This document shows, one piece after another, positions 36,964 to 46,400 of a stretch of DNA of 64,000 nt. The stretch is taken from contig NZ_QENQ01000001.1 in the NCBI RefSeq assembly GCF_003096275.1, forward strand, positions 1,856,731 to 1,920,730, written 5' to 3'. The position numbers were made by a program, and so were the translations under genes. The DNA comes from Sphingomonas pokkalii. GTDB lineage: Bacteria > Pseudomonadota > Alphaproteobacteria > Sphingomonadales > Sphingomonadaceae. Under the pieces are notes generated by a model, which did not search any database, was not told where the DNA came from, and saw only the letters and a program-made list of their open reading frames with translations. Within the stretch, counting starts at the first letter, position 1, and each line of letters begins with the position of its first letter.

Positions 36964-38858
36964 GACGCCACTCCCGCAAGAGCGGACGGCGCGGCGCGGG
37001 GCGCAAGGCCCCCAAACGGATTCCCGCTTCCGGCGCGCACGCGCCGTCGGCCGCCCTCGACCAGCAGCGACAGCGCCGTGTCGCCCCGTACGACGATGAA
37101 ATGGCGGTCGAGCAGCTCTCGCATCGCGCCATCCGCGGCCGCGGCACCATGCTCCTTCGCGACCGCCTCGACCGCCCCGCCCAGATGGCCGGGGTTGCGC
37201 AGCCGGTCGGCCAGCGCCGCCGAAGCCGGCCCCAAATATTGCAATTCGCTCGCGGCGACCGTGCGCTCGTCCTTGACGAGCATCCCGCGCTCGACCCGCG
37301 CGAACACCAGCGCCGGTGGGGCCTCCTCTTCCCAGCGAGCCTTCCACGTCGCGACTGCACCGCGCAAACGCAACAGGTCGCCCTCGCCTGCGGCCCCCTT
37401 AGCGCGGCCTTCGAAAAAATACGCGAGATCGGCGATCACCGCGGCCGGGGCATCGTGCAACGCACTATACGCAACCACCGGCCGCACTTCGACAAAGCCG
37501 AGCCGTTCCGCATCCTCGAAATTGGGGCTGAAACGATCGAGCCGCAGCGGCGAAAGGCCCGTCGGCGGCGGCAAATGCTCGATCAGCGGGACCAGCGCCG
37601 CCATCGCGTCATAGGCGTGCGCCGGTTCGCCCGGGAAACCGTGCAAGATCGACCAGATCACCCCCAGGCCGAACTCGCGACAGTTCCGCATCAACCGCAG
37701 GTTGAGCAGCGTGTCGACGCCCTTGCGCATGATCGCCAGGATATCGTCCGACAGGCTTTCGATCCCCGGCTGAACCTGGGTCACCCCGGCATCGGCCAAC
37801 AAGGCCGTCTGCGCCTCGTTGAGATTGGCCTTTATCTCGTAAAACAGGCTGCGGGCGACTGCCGGCGCCGCAGCGAGCGGCCGCATGACCCCGTCAATAT
37901 GCGCGGGCGCGAGGATGTTGTCGGTGGCTGAAAAACGATCGATGCCGTGACGGACCGTCAGTTCGGACAGTTCCTCCAGCACCCGCCGCGACGATTTGGC
38001 GCGAAAGACGATGCCCTCGGCATTGAGACCGCAAAAGGTACAATGATGCTTCTGCCCCCACCAGCAACCCCGCGAGGATTCGAACGGTAGCGACGGCGCG
38101 ACACGGTCTGCCTCGTCAAGCATCGCCAATTGCGTGAAATAGTCCGCATAATCGGGAATCGGCACTTGATCGAGCTTCCGCAGCGGCGGATCGTCGGGCA
38201 CGCCGCCGTCGCGGTACAGTTGCCCGGCAATCGCATCGGCGTCGCCAATCCCGCGCAGCAGGGCATCGGCAAGGTCTGGGAAGGCGGTATCGGCCTCGCC
38301 GGTGAACACACGGTCGACTTGGCGGTAGGTGCGCAGCAGCGCGCTGCCCATCGGTCCGTGGCAATTGGCACCACCGAACACCACGACCACCGACGGATCC
38401 CCCGCCTTCACGGCCTTGGCAATCGCGAGCGACGCCATGGTTTGCTGGAACATCGTCCCGAAGCCAACAATCCGCGGACGCCGCGCCAGGATCTTCTCGG
38501 CGGCGGCGGCGACGAAGGGCGCCGCGACCGCCTCCCGCAACCGTGGCACGCCGCCGATCCCCCGGCGCGCGAGCAAAGCGGTGATCTCACGCTCGTGCCG
38601 CGCAACCGCCAGCGCGGGACCGGGCCGCCCCACGCAGCGCGCGAACACCCAGTCGCCAATCAGCAAATGCGCCGGCGTTTGCTCGGCCAGTTGCTCATTG
38701 AGATCGAGCCCGACCAGATTGGCGAAATCGAGGTTGAGGTGGAGCGTCTCGACACGGTGGCCACGTGCGGCCAGCGCCGCGTGAAGCACCCCGATCCCCA
38801 CCGAGGGGCGAAGCACCGACATGACCGGCGCGCTGCACAGGACGATGTCAGCGCGCAT
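36960..38858 (-). CDS. RiPP maturation radical SAM C-methyltransferase (B12-type)
   Basis: A 632-aa protein. An N-terminal cobalamin-binding-like Rossmann region (about 1-200, FGGANCHGPMG) is followed by the signature SRGCWWGQKHHCTFCGLN (Cys265, 273, 276; CxxxxxxxCxxC), diagnostic of the RiPP maturation radical SAM protein 1 family (TIGR03975-like). Such enzymes are predicted to C-methylate unactivated carbons of precursor peptides. The C-terminal ~200 residues are variable. It overlaps the upstream radical SAM gene by 11 bases and the SPASM gene by four. Confidence 0.92.
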   Translation of the reverse strand: MRADIVLCSAPVMSVLRPSVGIGVLHAALAARGHRVETLHLNLDFANLVGLDLNEQLAEQTPAHLLIGDWVFARCVGRPGPALAVARHEREITALLARRGIGGVPRLREAVAAPFVAAAAEKILARRPRIVGFGTMFQQTMASLAIAKAVKAGDPSVVVVFGGANCHGPMGSALLRTYRQVDRVFTGEADTAFPDLADALLRGIGDADAIAGQLYRDGGVPDDPPLRKLDQVPIPDYADYFTQLAMLDEADRVAPSLPFESSRGCWWGQKHHCTFCGLNAEGIVFRAKSSRRVLEELSELTVRHGIDRFSATDNILAPAHIDGVMRPLAAAPAVARSLFYEIKANLNEAQTALLADAGVTQVQPGIESLSDDILAIMRKGVDTLLNLRLMRNCREFGLGVIWSILHGFPGEPAHAYDAMAALVPLIEHLPPPTGLSPLRLDRFSPNFEDAERLGFVEVRPVVAYSALHDAPAAVIADLAYFFEGRAKGAAGEGDLLRLRGAVATWKARWEEEAPPALVFARVERGMLVKDERTVAASELQYLGPASAALADRLRNPGHLGGAVEAVAKEHGAAAADGAMRELLDRHFIVVRGDTALSLLVEGGRRRVRAGSGNPFGGLAPRAAPSALAGVAS

Positions 38859-39876
38859 CGGCTTCGGCCAATGGCGGCGCGAACAGGCCGGCGCCCCGGA
38901 ACGCGGTTTCCAGCGCGACGAGGCGCGGCAACCGCTCCTGCGCGCGCTCCCGGGCGCGTGCTAAGATCGCCGGATCGCGAAAGATCCGATCGCACACCTC
39001 ACACACGCCCGCTTCGCAGCCCCGGGGCTCGCCCAGATCATCGAGCACCGCCGCCGGCCCCTCGAACGCCAGCGTCTTGAGCAGCGGATCGGCGAAAGCC
39101 GAGGCGACCGCCTGCTCCATTCCGCCCGCCAGCGTGCCGACGCGCAGCCCCTCATAATGCGGCAGCACGCCGCAGCAGGGCAGGATCGCGCCCTGATGGT
39201 TCACTGTGAACGTGCGCAGCACGGAAAGGCACGGCCCGTGCGCGGCATCCGCCTTAGCGAATTCGCGCACAGCGGGCGCAGCAGACACTGTCTCGCTCGC
39301 GCGCCCGGTCGCGTTGATCGGCGTTTCGTAAATTTTGACGTCAGCTCGCTCGCCAAGGGCGAGCATGCCCCGCAGACCGGCGGCAGTGAGTCGCGCGCCG
39401 GGACTGATGGTGACGGCGATGCGCAAGGTCAAACCAAGTTCCAGTGCCGCCTCGACCGCGTTGCGGATGGCGTCGACCCGGACAAATTCGGCATGCGAAT
39501 CGTCATAGGAAATGGTCAGTTCGGTGAGCCCGGCAGCGGCCAGCGGTGCCAGCACCTTGCGGGCATGGGCTGCGGTCTTGCCCCAATAAGCGCTCGTGGT
39601 CGCCCCTCCCCGCAGGCCAAGCGCGCGAGCCACCGCATAGGCCTCGCGCATGATGTCGTCGTGAAGGAAGGGATCGCCCCCGACGAAATGCACAATCTCG
39701 ATTCCGCCGACACTCGCCGCCTGGCGGATCGCCAGCAGACAATCTTCAAGCGCGAGATGCCCGTGCTGGAACATATCCGAAGAAAAGCAGCAATGTGCGC
39801 ATTTCAGCGGACAGCGCAGCGTGACATTGATGACGAGTTCGCGTGGCGCGATCACGGCGCGCGACTGCTGTACCAT
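38848..39876 (-). CDS. Radical SAM protein with C-terminal Cys cluster
   Basis: A 342-aa radical SAM enzyme. The motif CPLKCAHCC (Cys22, 26, 29) is followed by a barrel (HFVGGDPFLHDDIM; SYDDSHAEFVRV). A C-terminal half-SPASM-like set of Cys follows (HGPCLS, LPCCGVL, GCEAGVCEVC), probably for an auxiliary Fe-S cluster. ATG 39876 has GAGGAGAAGG upstream and follows the precursor gene by 186 bases. It is the first enzyme gene and overlaps the C-methyltransferase gene. Its reaction is not known; alkylation, epimerisation or crosslinking of the precursor is plausible. Confidence 0.87.
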   Translation of the reverse strand: MVQQSRAVIAPRELVINVTLRCPLKCAHCCFSSDMFQHGHLALEDCLLAIRQAASVGGIEIVHFVGGDPFLHDDIMREAYAVARALGLRGGATTSAYWGKTAAHARKVLAPLAAAGLTELTISYDDSHAEFVRVDAIRNAVEAALELGLTLRIAVTISPGARLTAAGLRGMLALGERADVKIYETPINATGRASETVSAAPAVREFAKADAAHGPCLSVLRTFTVNHQGAILPCCGVLPHYEGLRVGTLAGGMEQAVASAFADPLLKTLAFEGPAAVLDDLGEPRGCEAGVCEVCDRIFRDPAILARARERAQERLPRLVALETAFRGAGLFAPPLAEADAR

Positions 39877-39983
39877 CACCTTCTCCTCGCAAACGCCACG
39901 TCGCGGGCATGCGCCACGCGATGAGCACGCGGTCGGTCGACATGAGCAGGCCCATAGATAGGGGCCGCCGCCCGATGCGGGAC

Positions 39984-40057
39984 TGGAGCGTTTATGGGCA
40001 CGCTCCATGCGCCGTTGGCCCGGCCCCGTCGATGGCGAGTCCGGGCCTGGGCCCAGG
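39984..40057 (-). other. Hairpin and palindrome between precursor and first enzyme gene
   Basis: Right after the precursor stop lies a 12-bp perfect palindrome (CCTGGGCCCAGG, 40046-40057). A 7-8-bp stem with a short loop (TGGAGCG and CGCTCCA arms, 39984-40007) follows. No T-tract is present. Such intercistronic hairpins often let a RiPP precursor mRNA accumulate over its enzymes. Confidence 0.4.
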
Positions 40058-40062
40058 TCGCC

Positions 40063-40281
40063 TTAAAAGTCGACGTGGACAGAGGCAGACTGGGCAGCGC
40101 CGCCTTCGACCGACGCCAGTCGGCTGCGGATCTGCTCGCTAAACTCCGAGTCAATGGTCACGCCGAACTTCGCAAGAAACGCTTGCGGGTCAGCCGCCAC
40201 CTCAGACTTCGCCGGCGGGTTCGCTTTGAAGCTCGCCGCCGAAGCTTTAACCTTGTCCGTGTCGATTTCGATAACGCTCAT
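40063..40281 (-). CDS. RiPP precursor peptide (72 aa)
   Basis: A short gene at the head of the radical SAM operon. The 72-aa peptide has an acidic/Lys-rich helical leader (MSVIEIDTDKVKASAASFKA; then DPQAFLAKFGVTIDSEFSEQ) and a Gly-Gly at 60-61, leaving a short tail AAQSASVHVDF as the possible core. ATG 40281 is favoured over three upstream in-frame ATGs because GGAG lies six bases before it. Leader, size and position are those of radical SAM RiPP precursors; the core residues His69, Val70, Asp71 and Phe72 are candidates for hydroxylation, methylation or crosslinking. No similar second copy was seen. Confidence 0.8.
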   Translation of the reverse strand: MSVIEIDTDKVKASAASFKANPPAKSEVAADPQAFLAKFGVTIDSEFSEQIRSRLASVEGGAAQSASVHVDF

Positions 40282-40450
40282 CACGCTCTCCATCATGAAT
40301 GCGGCAAATGGCCGCAAATCAAATGCTATAACAAGCCATGCAAAAGTAAAGCGATTCGAATCAATAGTTTTTGTTATTATGGGAAATCAAGGTTCAGTTT
40401 GGACAATTTATTCACATCAAAGTGGACCATATATTAAACCCCAGCATTTG
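40282..40450 (-). promoter_or_regulatory. AT-rich upstream region, probable RiPP operon promoter
   Basis: The ~170 bases before the precursor are much richer in A/T than the flanks (for example TTAATATATGG and CATAATAAC on the coding strand). They are the only plausible promoter for the six-gene operon. No good -35/-10 pair with standard spacing could be fixed. Confidence 0.35.
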
Positions 40451-40539
40451 ACGGTGCATTATTCGGCCCGCGATGGAAAGACGCGCTATGAGACGGGTTC
40501 TTCACGGCAGCGCCCGCACGACAGCTTATCATCGCCTTC

Positions 40540-41110
40540 CGACGACATACGCCGCTGCCGCGCGAAGTGGATGTGCTGGTTGGTCGAGGATCTAAGAGAC
40601 CGTTTGGGAATTCGGCGGCGGAGGGATGCCGAGGGATTTTTTGTCGCGCGCAAGAAGCGAACCGCAGGCGATGCCGGAAGCATCGGCGAGGATTGGCGAC
40701 GCTGCGGCGGCGAAAAACACCCGCCAGGCCGACCCGATCGAATTTCCAAACGGTCTCTAAGGCGGTGAGGCCTGCCGCCAGATCGGTATCGCGGAGCAGC
40801 CGCCGTATCGGTGGCGCAAGGAATATGGCGGGCTGAAGGTCGATCAGTCCCTGCGGATGAACGATCCAGAGCGGGAGAACAGTCGGCTGAAGAAGCTGGT
40901 GGCAGATCTGGCGCTCGACAAGGCGTTCTTGCAGAAAGCGTCGAAGCTGACTTTTTGCCCCGCTCCCGTCGCCGTGAGGCGATCGAGCAGGTTTGTCGTT
41001 CGATACCAGTATCGAAGCGGCGGACCTGCCGTGATCTGGGTCAGCACCGCTCGACCCAGCGTCATTCGGCAAAGGGCGACGCTGAGGAGCAGCGGCTGCC
41101 GGCCGATATC
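40540..41110 (+). pseudogene. IS3-family transposase remnant (OrfA and OrfB start) split by a MITE
   Basis: After the MITE, from about 40761, the frame reads GGEACRQIGIAEQPPYRWRK then EYGGLKVDQ and a coiled-coil segment (ERENSRLKKLVADLALDKAF), typical of IS3 OrfA. From about 40960 another frame reads RREAIEQVCRSIPVSKRRTC, an OrfB N-terminus. A few OrfA codons (EVDVLVGRG) precede the MITE. Frameshifts and loss of the DDE domain make it inactive. Confidence 0.75.
40596..40757. mobile_element. 162-bp MITE with 19-bp terminal inverted repeats
   Basis: The ends read GAGACCGTTTGGGAATTCG at the left and, inward from the right, GAGACCGTTTGGAAATTCG, one mismatch in 19 bases. TAA is directly repeated on both sides as a 3-bp target duplication. 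The interior has no transposase. Repeat style and TNA duplication resemble IS5-family elements, so an IS5-type transposase could mobilise it. Confidence 0.75.
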
Positions 41111-41128
41111 CGCACGTTGCGCTCGAGA

Positions 41129-41292
41129 TTGTTGCTGAGGATCGCAAGAGCGTATCCACCAACCTCTGGTTTGATCGGCGGGATGCTAATCGCTTCAACA
41201 TCTTGGAGCGGTCGATGAAAGCGCATGGCAACGAGATGTTGACGATCTTGACGCTTGCCGATCGGAAGATGCTAGCCGCCACCTCAGCCTGA
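41129..41292 (+). other. Unrecognised protein-gene fragment
   Basis: An open frame without a start encodes about 54 residues of natural composition (NLWFDRRDANRFNILERSMK, then GNEMLTILTLADRK) and ends at TGA 41290. It follows the IS3 remnant directly and is probably part of the same debris. No family recognised. Confidence 0.3.
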
Positions 41293-41594
41293 TCGGCTGA
41301 GTGGATTTCGGGGCGCGGAAGGCCCGGCGCACCAATCCGTGAAAAATCTCGAAATGGCCGCTCGTAACCCCTTGGTTTCAGGGGATAGGTGACGAGTATG
41401 AAAAAAATCGCCGAGTTAGGTGACGTGTTGTGCAATCACCATTTTGCAACTACCCCCAAAACCCGCCTTTCCGGTGACATCGCTGATACAACCGGATATT
41501 CCTTTTCGGTGAGCCACTCGATCGGTCCGGCCACGCGGTTCACGAGTCCAAAGCGGTGCTCGACGGTGGCCGCCTGTCCCCTTCGGTCTCTCAG
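41293..41594. other. Intergenic, no gene recognised
   Basis: This stretch separates the island debris from the FecR gene. No convincing coding frame, hairpin or repeat was seen. Confidence 0.4.
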
Positions 41595-42617
41595 TCAGGG
41601 CTCGACGACGATGCCGTTCGCGTCCGATCGAACCTTCAGCCCGTAAGCGGATTGGAGGAGATCGAGGAACCCCGCACTGTTATCGATCTGGAACGTCCCG
41701 CCGATCCGGATGTCGGCGGTGGAAGGATCGGCAATGCGGATCGGGCGGTTGGTGTAACGATTGAAGTCCGCGACCGCGTCTCCCAGCCGCTGGTTGTCGA
41801 ACACCAGCACGCCATCGCGCCATCCGGTCATCGCTTCGACCCGCGCCGGTGCCGCCAGCGCCACCAGCGTGCCGTGCGATTGGGCATAGGCGATGTCGCC
41901 CTGGCCGATGACGGCGGAGCGCGTGCCCGTGCCGGCGCTCGCATCCTCAATCCGCACCCGGCCCGACAGCACCGCCACCGTCACTTTGTCCCCGTCGCGG
42001 CGAACCGTAAAGCGCGTGCCCAAGACGGTCACCGTCCGCGGCCCCGCATGCACGACGAAGGGATCGTCGGGGCGGTGGACGATGTCGAAATACGCCTCGC
42101 CCTTATCAAGCCAGACCTCGCGCCCCTGATCGCGGGCGGCGGTGCGCACAACGGTCGCGGTGTTCAATTCAACCCGGCTGCCATCGCGCAGCGCAATCGC
42201 CTGGCGAACGCCAACCGGCGTCTGTATGCGCACCGGTGCCGACGCCGAAGGGGAGGCCTTCTCCTGCGCAATATGCCCCAGACCAAAGCCCGTCGGCGAT
42301 CGCACCAGCGTCGTGCCGATCCCTACCGTCACCGCGAGCGCGGCGGCGATCGCCCCGATCGCGCGGGGGCGAGCCCGCAGCACGGCCTGCCAGCCGCGCC
42401 GCGCGCGCGACCGCGGCGCGGCGGTCTGGAACCCGAGCGCCCCGACCCGATCCGCCGCCGCCCAGCCATGGCGCAGACGCCAGAACGCGGCCTTGTGCGC
42501 CATCTGCTCGTCCAGCCACGCGGTCAGCGCGGCGTCGTCCTCGGCGGACCATTCGCCGCTTTCCTGGCGGACGATCCAGCGCGCGGCGGTGTCTTCGATC
42601 ATCGTCGCGCGGTTCAT
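41595..42617 (-). CDS. FecR-family anti-sigma/transducer protein
   Basis: A 340-aa FecR-type protein. The cytosolic N-terminus has the DUF4880-like segment (AARWIVRQESGEWSAEDDAA). One transmembrane helix lies at about 88-104. The periplasmic FecR domain carries VRIQTPVGVRQAIALRDGSR and FVVHAGPRTVTVLGTRFTVR, and ends with a secretin/TonB-like short domain (FDNQRLGDAVADFNRYTNRP). It passes a signal from the STN-type receptor to the sigma factor. Its ATG overlaps the sigma stop (ATGA). Confidence 0.93.
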   Translation of the reverse strand: MNRATMIEDTAARWIVRQESGEWSAEDDAALTAWLDEQMAHKAAFWRLRHGWAAADRVGALGFQTAAPRSRARRGWQAVLRARPRAIGAIAAALAVTVGIGTTLVRSPTGFGLGHIAQEKASPSASAPVRIQTPVGVRQAIALRDGSRVELNTATVVRTAARDQGREVWLDKGEAYFDIVHRPDDPFVVHAGPRTVTVLGTRFTVRRDGDKVTVAVLSGRVRIEDASAGTGTRSAVIGQGDIAYAQSHGTLVALAAPARVEAMTGWRDGVLVFDNQRLGDAVADFNRYTNRPIRIADPSTADIRIGGTFQIDNSAGFLDLLQSAYGLKVRSDANGIVVEP

Positions 42618-43183
42618 TGGCGGCGCGCCTTGCCGGTGCTGGCGGCGCCGCCGCGACGGATCTTGCCCGCACCGCCCAGCATCGCATCCGCCATCGCGCG
42701 GATACCGAGCACCAGTTGGCGTTCGATCGTGTCGATGCCGACGCCCATGCGCGCGGCCGCTTCGCGCGTCGACAAGCCTTCGATCTTGCGCAGGCGCACG
42801 ACCTCGCGGCAGCGCGGAGGCAGCCGCTCGATCCCCTCCTGCGCCCGGCGCAGCGCATCGCGCGCATCGAGATGGCGGTCGGTTGCGGACAGATCCACGC
42901 CCTGGTCAACGCTTTCCATGTCGGCATAATGTTCGAACTGCACGATCCGTTCGCGCTTCGCCCGGTTGATCAGGATATTGCGCGCGATCGTGAAGACATA
43001 GCCTGGGGTATTCGCCGGCAATTCTTGCCGCCCGCCCGTCAGCGCTGCCTCGTATATGTCCTGCCGGATATCCATGATCTGCTCGGCCGTCCGCCAGTTA
43101 CGACGCAGATAGCGGGTCAGCGACGCTTCCAGGGGAAGCACCTCCTCGCAGAACCACCGCTCCAACTGCCTGTCGTCTACCAT
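42614..43183 (-). CDS. FecI-type ECF sigma factor
   Basis: A 189-aa sigma factor. Region 2 is AEQIMDIRQDIYEAALTGG and PGYVFTIARNILINRAKRER. Region 4 is LPPRCREVVRLRKIEGLSTR followed by EAAARMGVGIDTIERQLV. ATG 43183 is used because the upstream frame is not protein-like. It is divergent from the TonB receptor gene (224 bases between starts), the classical FecI-FecR-FecA layout, so it probably directs that receptor's transcription. Confidence 0.92.
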   Translation of the reverse strand: MVDDRQLERWFCEEVLPLEASLTRYLRRNWRTAEQIMDIRQDIYEAALTGGRQELPANTPGYVFTIARNILINRAKRERIVQFEHYADMESVDQGVDLSATDRHLDARDALRRAQEGIERLPPRCREVVRLRKIEGLSTREAAARMGVGIDTIERQLVLGIRAMADAMLGGAGKIRRGGAASTGKARRQ

Positions 43184-43406
43184 CGCCCGCCCGAGACACT
43201 CCTTCGTCAAAGGGGTTTGGCCGTCATGACAATCGACCGCGCCAAAACCGTAACGCAAAAACCCGACACGCCCCGCTTCGACCGCTTTTGGCAAAAAGTT
43301 CCACGATCGTAAACTTTTTTGAAATCCGATGTTACGGGTTTGTTGCCGTCGAATGACAATCTTGCCGAGCGGCGCGATGGGAGCGACCGCAACAAGGGGG
43401 CATCAG

Positions 43407-46400
43407 ATGAAGAAAAGGGGTGTGGCGATCGCGTTGGGGGCGAGCATGCTGACGGCCTTTGTGCCAGGCCATGTCGCGGCGCAGACCACGCAGGGCGCGC
43501 GGGCCGCCCAGCGGTTCGATATTCCGGCCGGGAGCTTGGCGGCGGCCCTGCAAGCCTGGAGCAAGGTCACCAAACTCCAAATCCTGTATCGGATGGACGA
43601 TGTCGGCCGCAAGCGGACCAACGGCATCCAGGGCGACTATGCCCCGTTGCTGGCGTTGCAGGGCCTGCTCATCGACACCGGTCTGAAGATCGTCACGACG
43701 GAGGACGGTGCGGTTGCCCTCCGCCCTTTGGCCGGCGACGAGGTCGACACCAGCGCCACGCCTGACATCCTCGTTACGGGCAGGGTCAATTGGTCGCTCA
43801 ACACCGGCATCGAACGCACGCAGGACGACAGCCAGCCGTTCATCGTCCTCGGCCGCAAGGAGATCGAGCGCAGCGGTGCGCCCAACCTTGAAACGTTCCT
43901 GCGCAATCAGCTGAACGTCAACACCTCGCCGATCGTCGGGGATCAGGCGATTGCAGGCGACAATGAAGCCAATCCCCGCCGCCCGATCGGCGTCAGCGCG
44001 ATCAACCTGCGCGGCATCGGCCTGCGCGACACGCTGATCCTGGTCGACGGCCGGCGCCAGCCCGGCATCAACCTGGGCAATGGCGATATCACCCAGCCGT
44101 CGATCACCGGCATCCCGATCGCTGCGGTGGAGCGGATCGAGGTTCTTGCCTCGTCGGCTTCTGGCATCTATGGCAGCGGCGCGTCGGGCGGCGTCATCAA
44201 CATCGTGCTGCGCCGCGACTTCAAGGGCGCCGAACTGTCGGCGAATTATGATAACACCAGCGATTTCAAACAGGGTCGCGGTTCGATCGATCTCACCGGC
44301 GGCCTGCCGCTGGAAGGGGGACGCACGCGGCTGACCTTTACCGGCAATTGGACCAAGCAACTGGCGCTGCGCTACGGCGACCGCGACAATCTGCGCCGCC
44401 GCGGGCTGAACGACATCCTCGCAAACGACCCCGGCTCCTTCTACGGCGGCTTCGTCAACCCGCCGCAGGGTTCGCTGGTCAACTTCAAGACGCAGGACGG
44501 CACGCCGCTTCAGCTGAAGCCCGAATATGGCGGCCAAACGCTGTCGAGCAGCCTGGGGACCATTCCCAAGGGCTATGCGGGGATCGCGAAGGCCGGCCTG
44601 GCTCCGCTGCTATCGTCGCTCGGCACCTTCAATCTCGACCAGCCGAATACCGCCGCCGGCACCGGTGCCCGCGCGCCGCTGCTCTATCCGGTGAATCAGT
44701 ATAGCGGTTCGGTCGCGGTGCGGCGCACGTTCAACAGCTGGCTGACGGCATATGCCGAAATCGGCATGTCGCATTCCTCGGCGATCAATACCTTCTCTAA
44801 CACGCTCAACGCGGTCTTCCTGAACGAGTCGGCCCCCGGCAACCCGTTCACGCAGCAACTCGCGATCGCGTTTCCGGCCAATCCTGCCTATGACGCCCCG
44901 ATCAAACAGGTTTCGTCGACGCTGCGTACGCTGGGCGGTGCCATCGTCCGGCTGCCGGCAGACTGGCAGGCGGTCGCCGAGGTCTCCTATTCCAAGTCCA
45001 ATTATTCGGTCGCGAACAGCCCGCCGTCGATCAGCGCCTTCGCCTCCAACGATCTCCAGTCCGGGGTTCTGAACGCGCTCGTCGATACCTCGACCTATCC
45101 GCTTCCCTTCACCTACAATACGACGCCCTATTATCAGCGCCAGCAGGACGGCAAATCGAGCAACGTCGCGCCCTCGTTGCGCCTCGCCGGGCCGCTACCG
45201 TTCTCGCTGCCGGGCGGCAAGCCGCAATTGACCGTCAACGCCGAGATCAACACCCAAAAACTGGAGTCGCGGCTCCGCACGCTACTGACCGATGATGGCG
45301 CGATCACCACCTTCACGCCTACCGCGCACCAGACGACCAAGTCGGTCTATGGTGAAGTCGTGTTCCCGATCCTGGGCGACAAGCATCAACTGCCGCTGAT
45401 CCGAATGCTGGAATTGCGCCTGTCGGCACGGCATGAATCATATAGAGGCGACGGCACGGACACGTCCGACCCGGTGTCCTGCATGACGCCGCTCGTGGCG
45501 GGGCAGTATGACTATTTCGGCAACTGCCCGCCCGCGGGAACCGTCATCCCGCGGTCGACGACCACCAACGCGCATACCGATCCCAGCATCAGCCTGCTCT
45601 GGTCGCCGATCGATGGCGTCACGCTGCGTGGCTCGTACACGACCGGCTATCTGCCGCCGCAGCTCAGCCAGTTGGTCAAGGTTCCGCGCCCGCAGATCTT
45701 CCTTCAGATGCGCGATCCGCAGCGCGGCAACGAGCTGATCGGCATGCAGGTGTTCGGCCTTGGCATCGTCTCGGGCTTCTCCGGCGGCAACCCGGATGTC
45801 CGGCCGGAATCGTCCAAGACGTGGACGGGCGGCGTGATCCTGAAGCCGCATTTCATCGACGGCCTGCGCTTCTCGGTCGACTGGACGCGCATCCACAAGC
45901 GGGACATGTATTTCGATCCGCTGCTGCTGCTTGCGACGTTCTTCGGCGGCACGCAGACGCAGTTCAACCAGTTCATCACATCGAATCCCGACCGCGTCAC
46001 GCGCGGTCCCGCATCCGGCGGCTTTGCCGTCGGGCCGATCACCGCGCTGGACGTATCGCTGATCAACCTGAAGTCGCTGGTCACCTCGGCCTATGACTTC
46101 ACGCTCAACTACGACACGAACCTGTTCGGCGGTCAGCTGTCGGCCGTCGGCCGTGCGACCTATGTCGATCAATTGGTGATTCAGCCGTTCGCCGACACGC
46201 CCGCGCAGAATTACGCAGGCGTCGTCACAGCCGGTTTCGCGGCCGGCACCGGTGCATCCGGGTCCCTGCGCTTCCGGGGCAGCGGGTCGCTGCAATGGAC
46301 GAAGGACGGGCTCAGCCTCGGCTGGCAGACGCGGTATCTCAGCGGCTATTACCTGACGCTGGATCGCAGCTTCGTGGCGGCGCAGGGGTCGGCGAAGGTC

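Noticed and set aside
40434..41435. 333-codon minus-strand frame upstream of the RiPP precursor
   Set aside because: It runs antisense through IS3 and MITE sequence and has no domain features; it is a shadow.
43184..43406. A specific ECF promoter for the STN receptor
   Set aside because: Several A/T-rich hexamers are present between the divergent starts, but no -35/-10 pair could be distinguished without other promoters of the same sigma factor.
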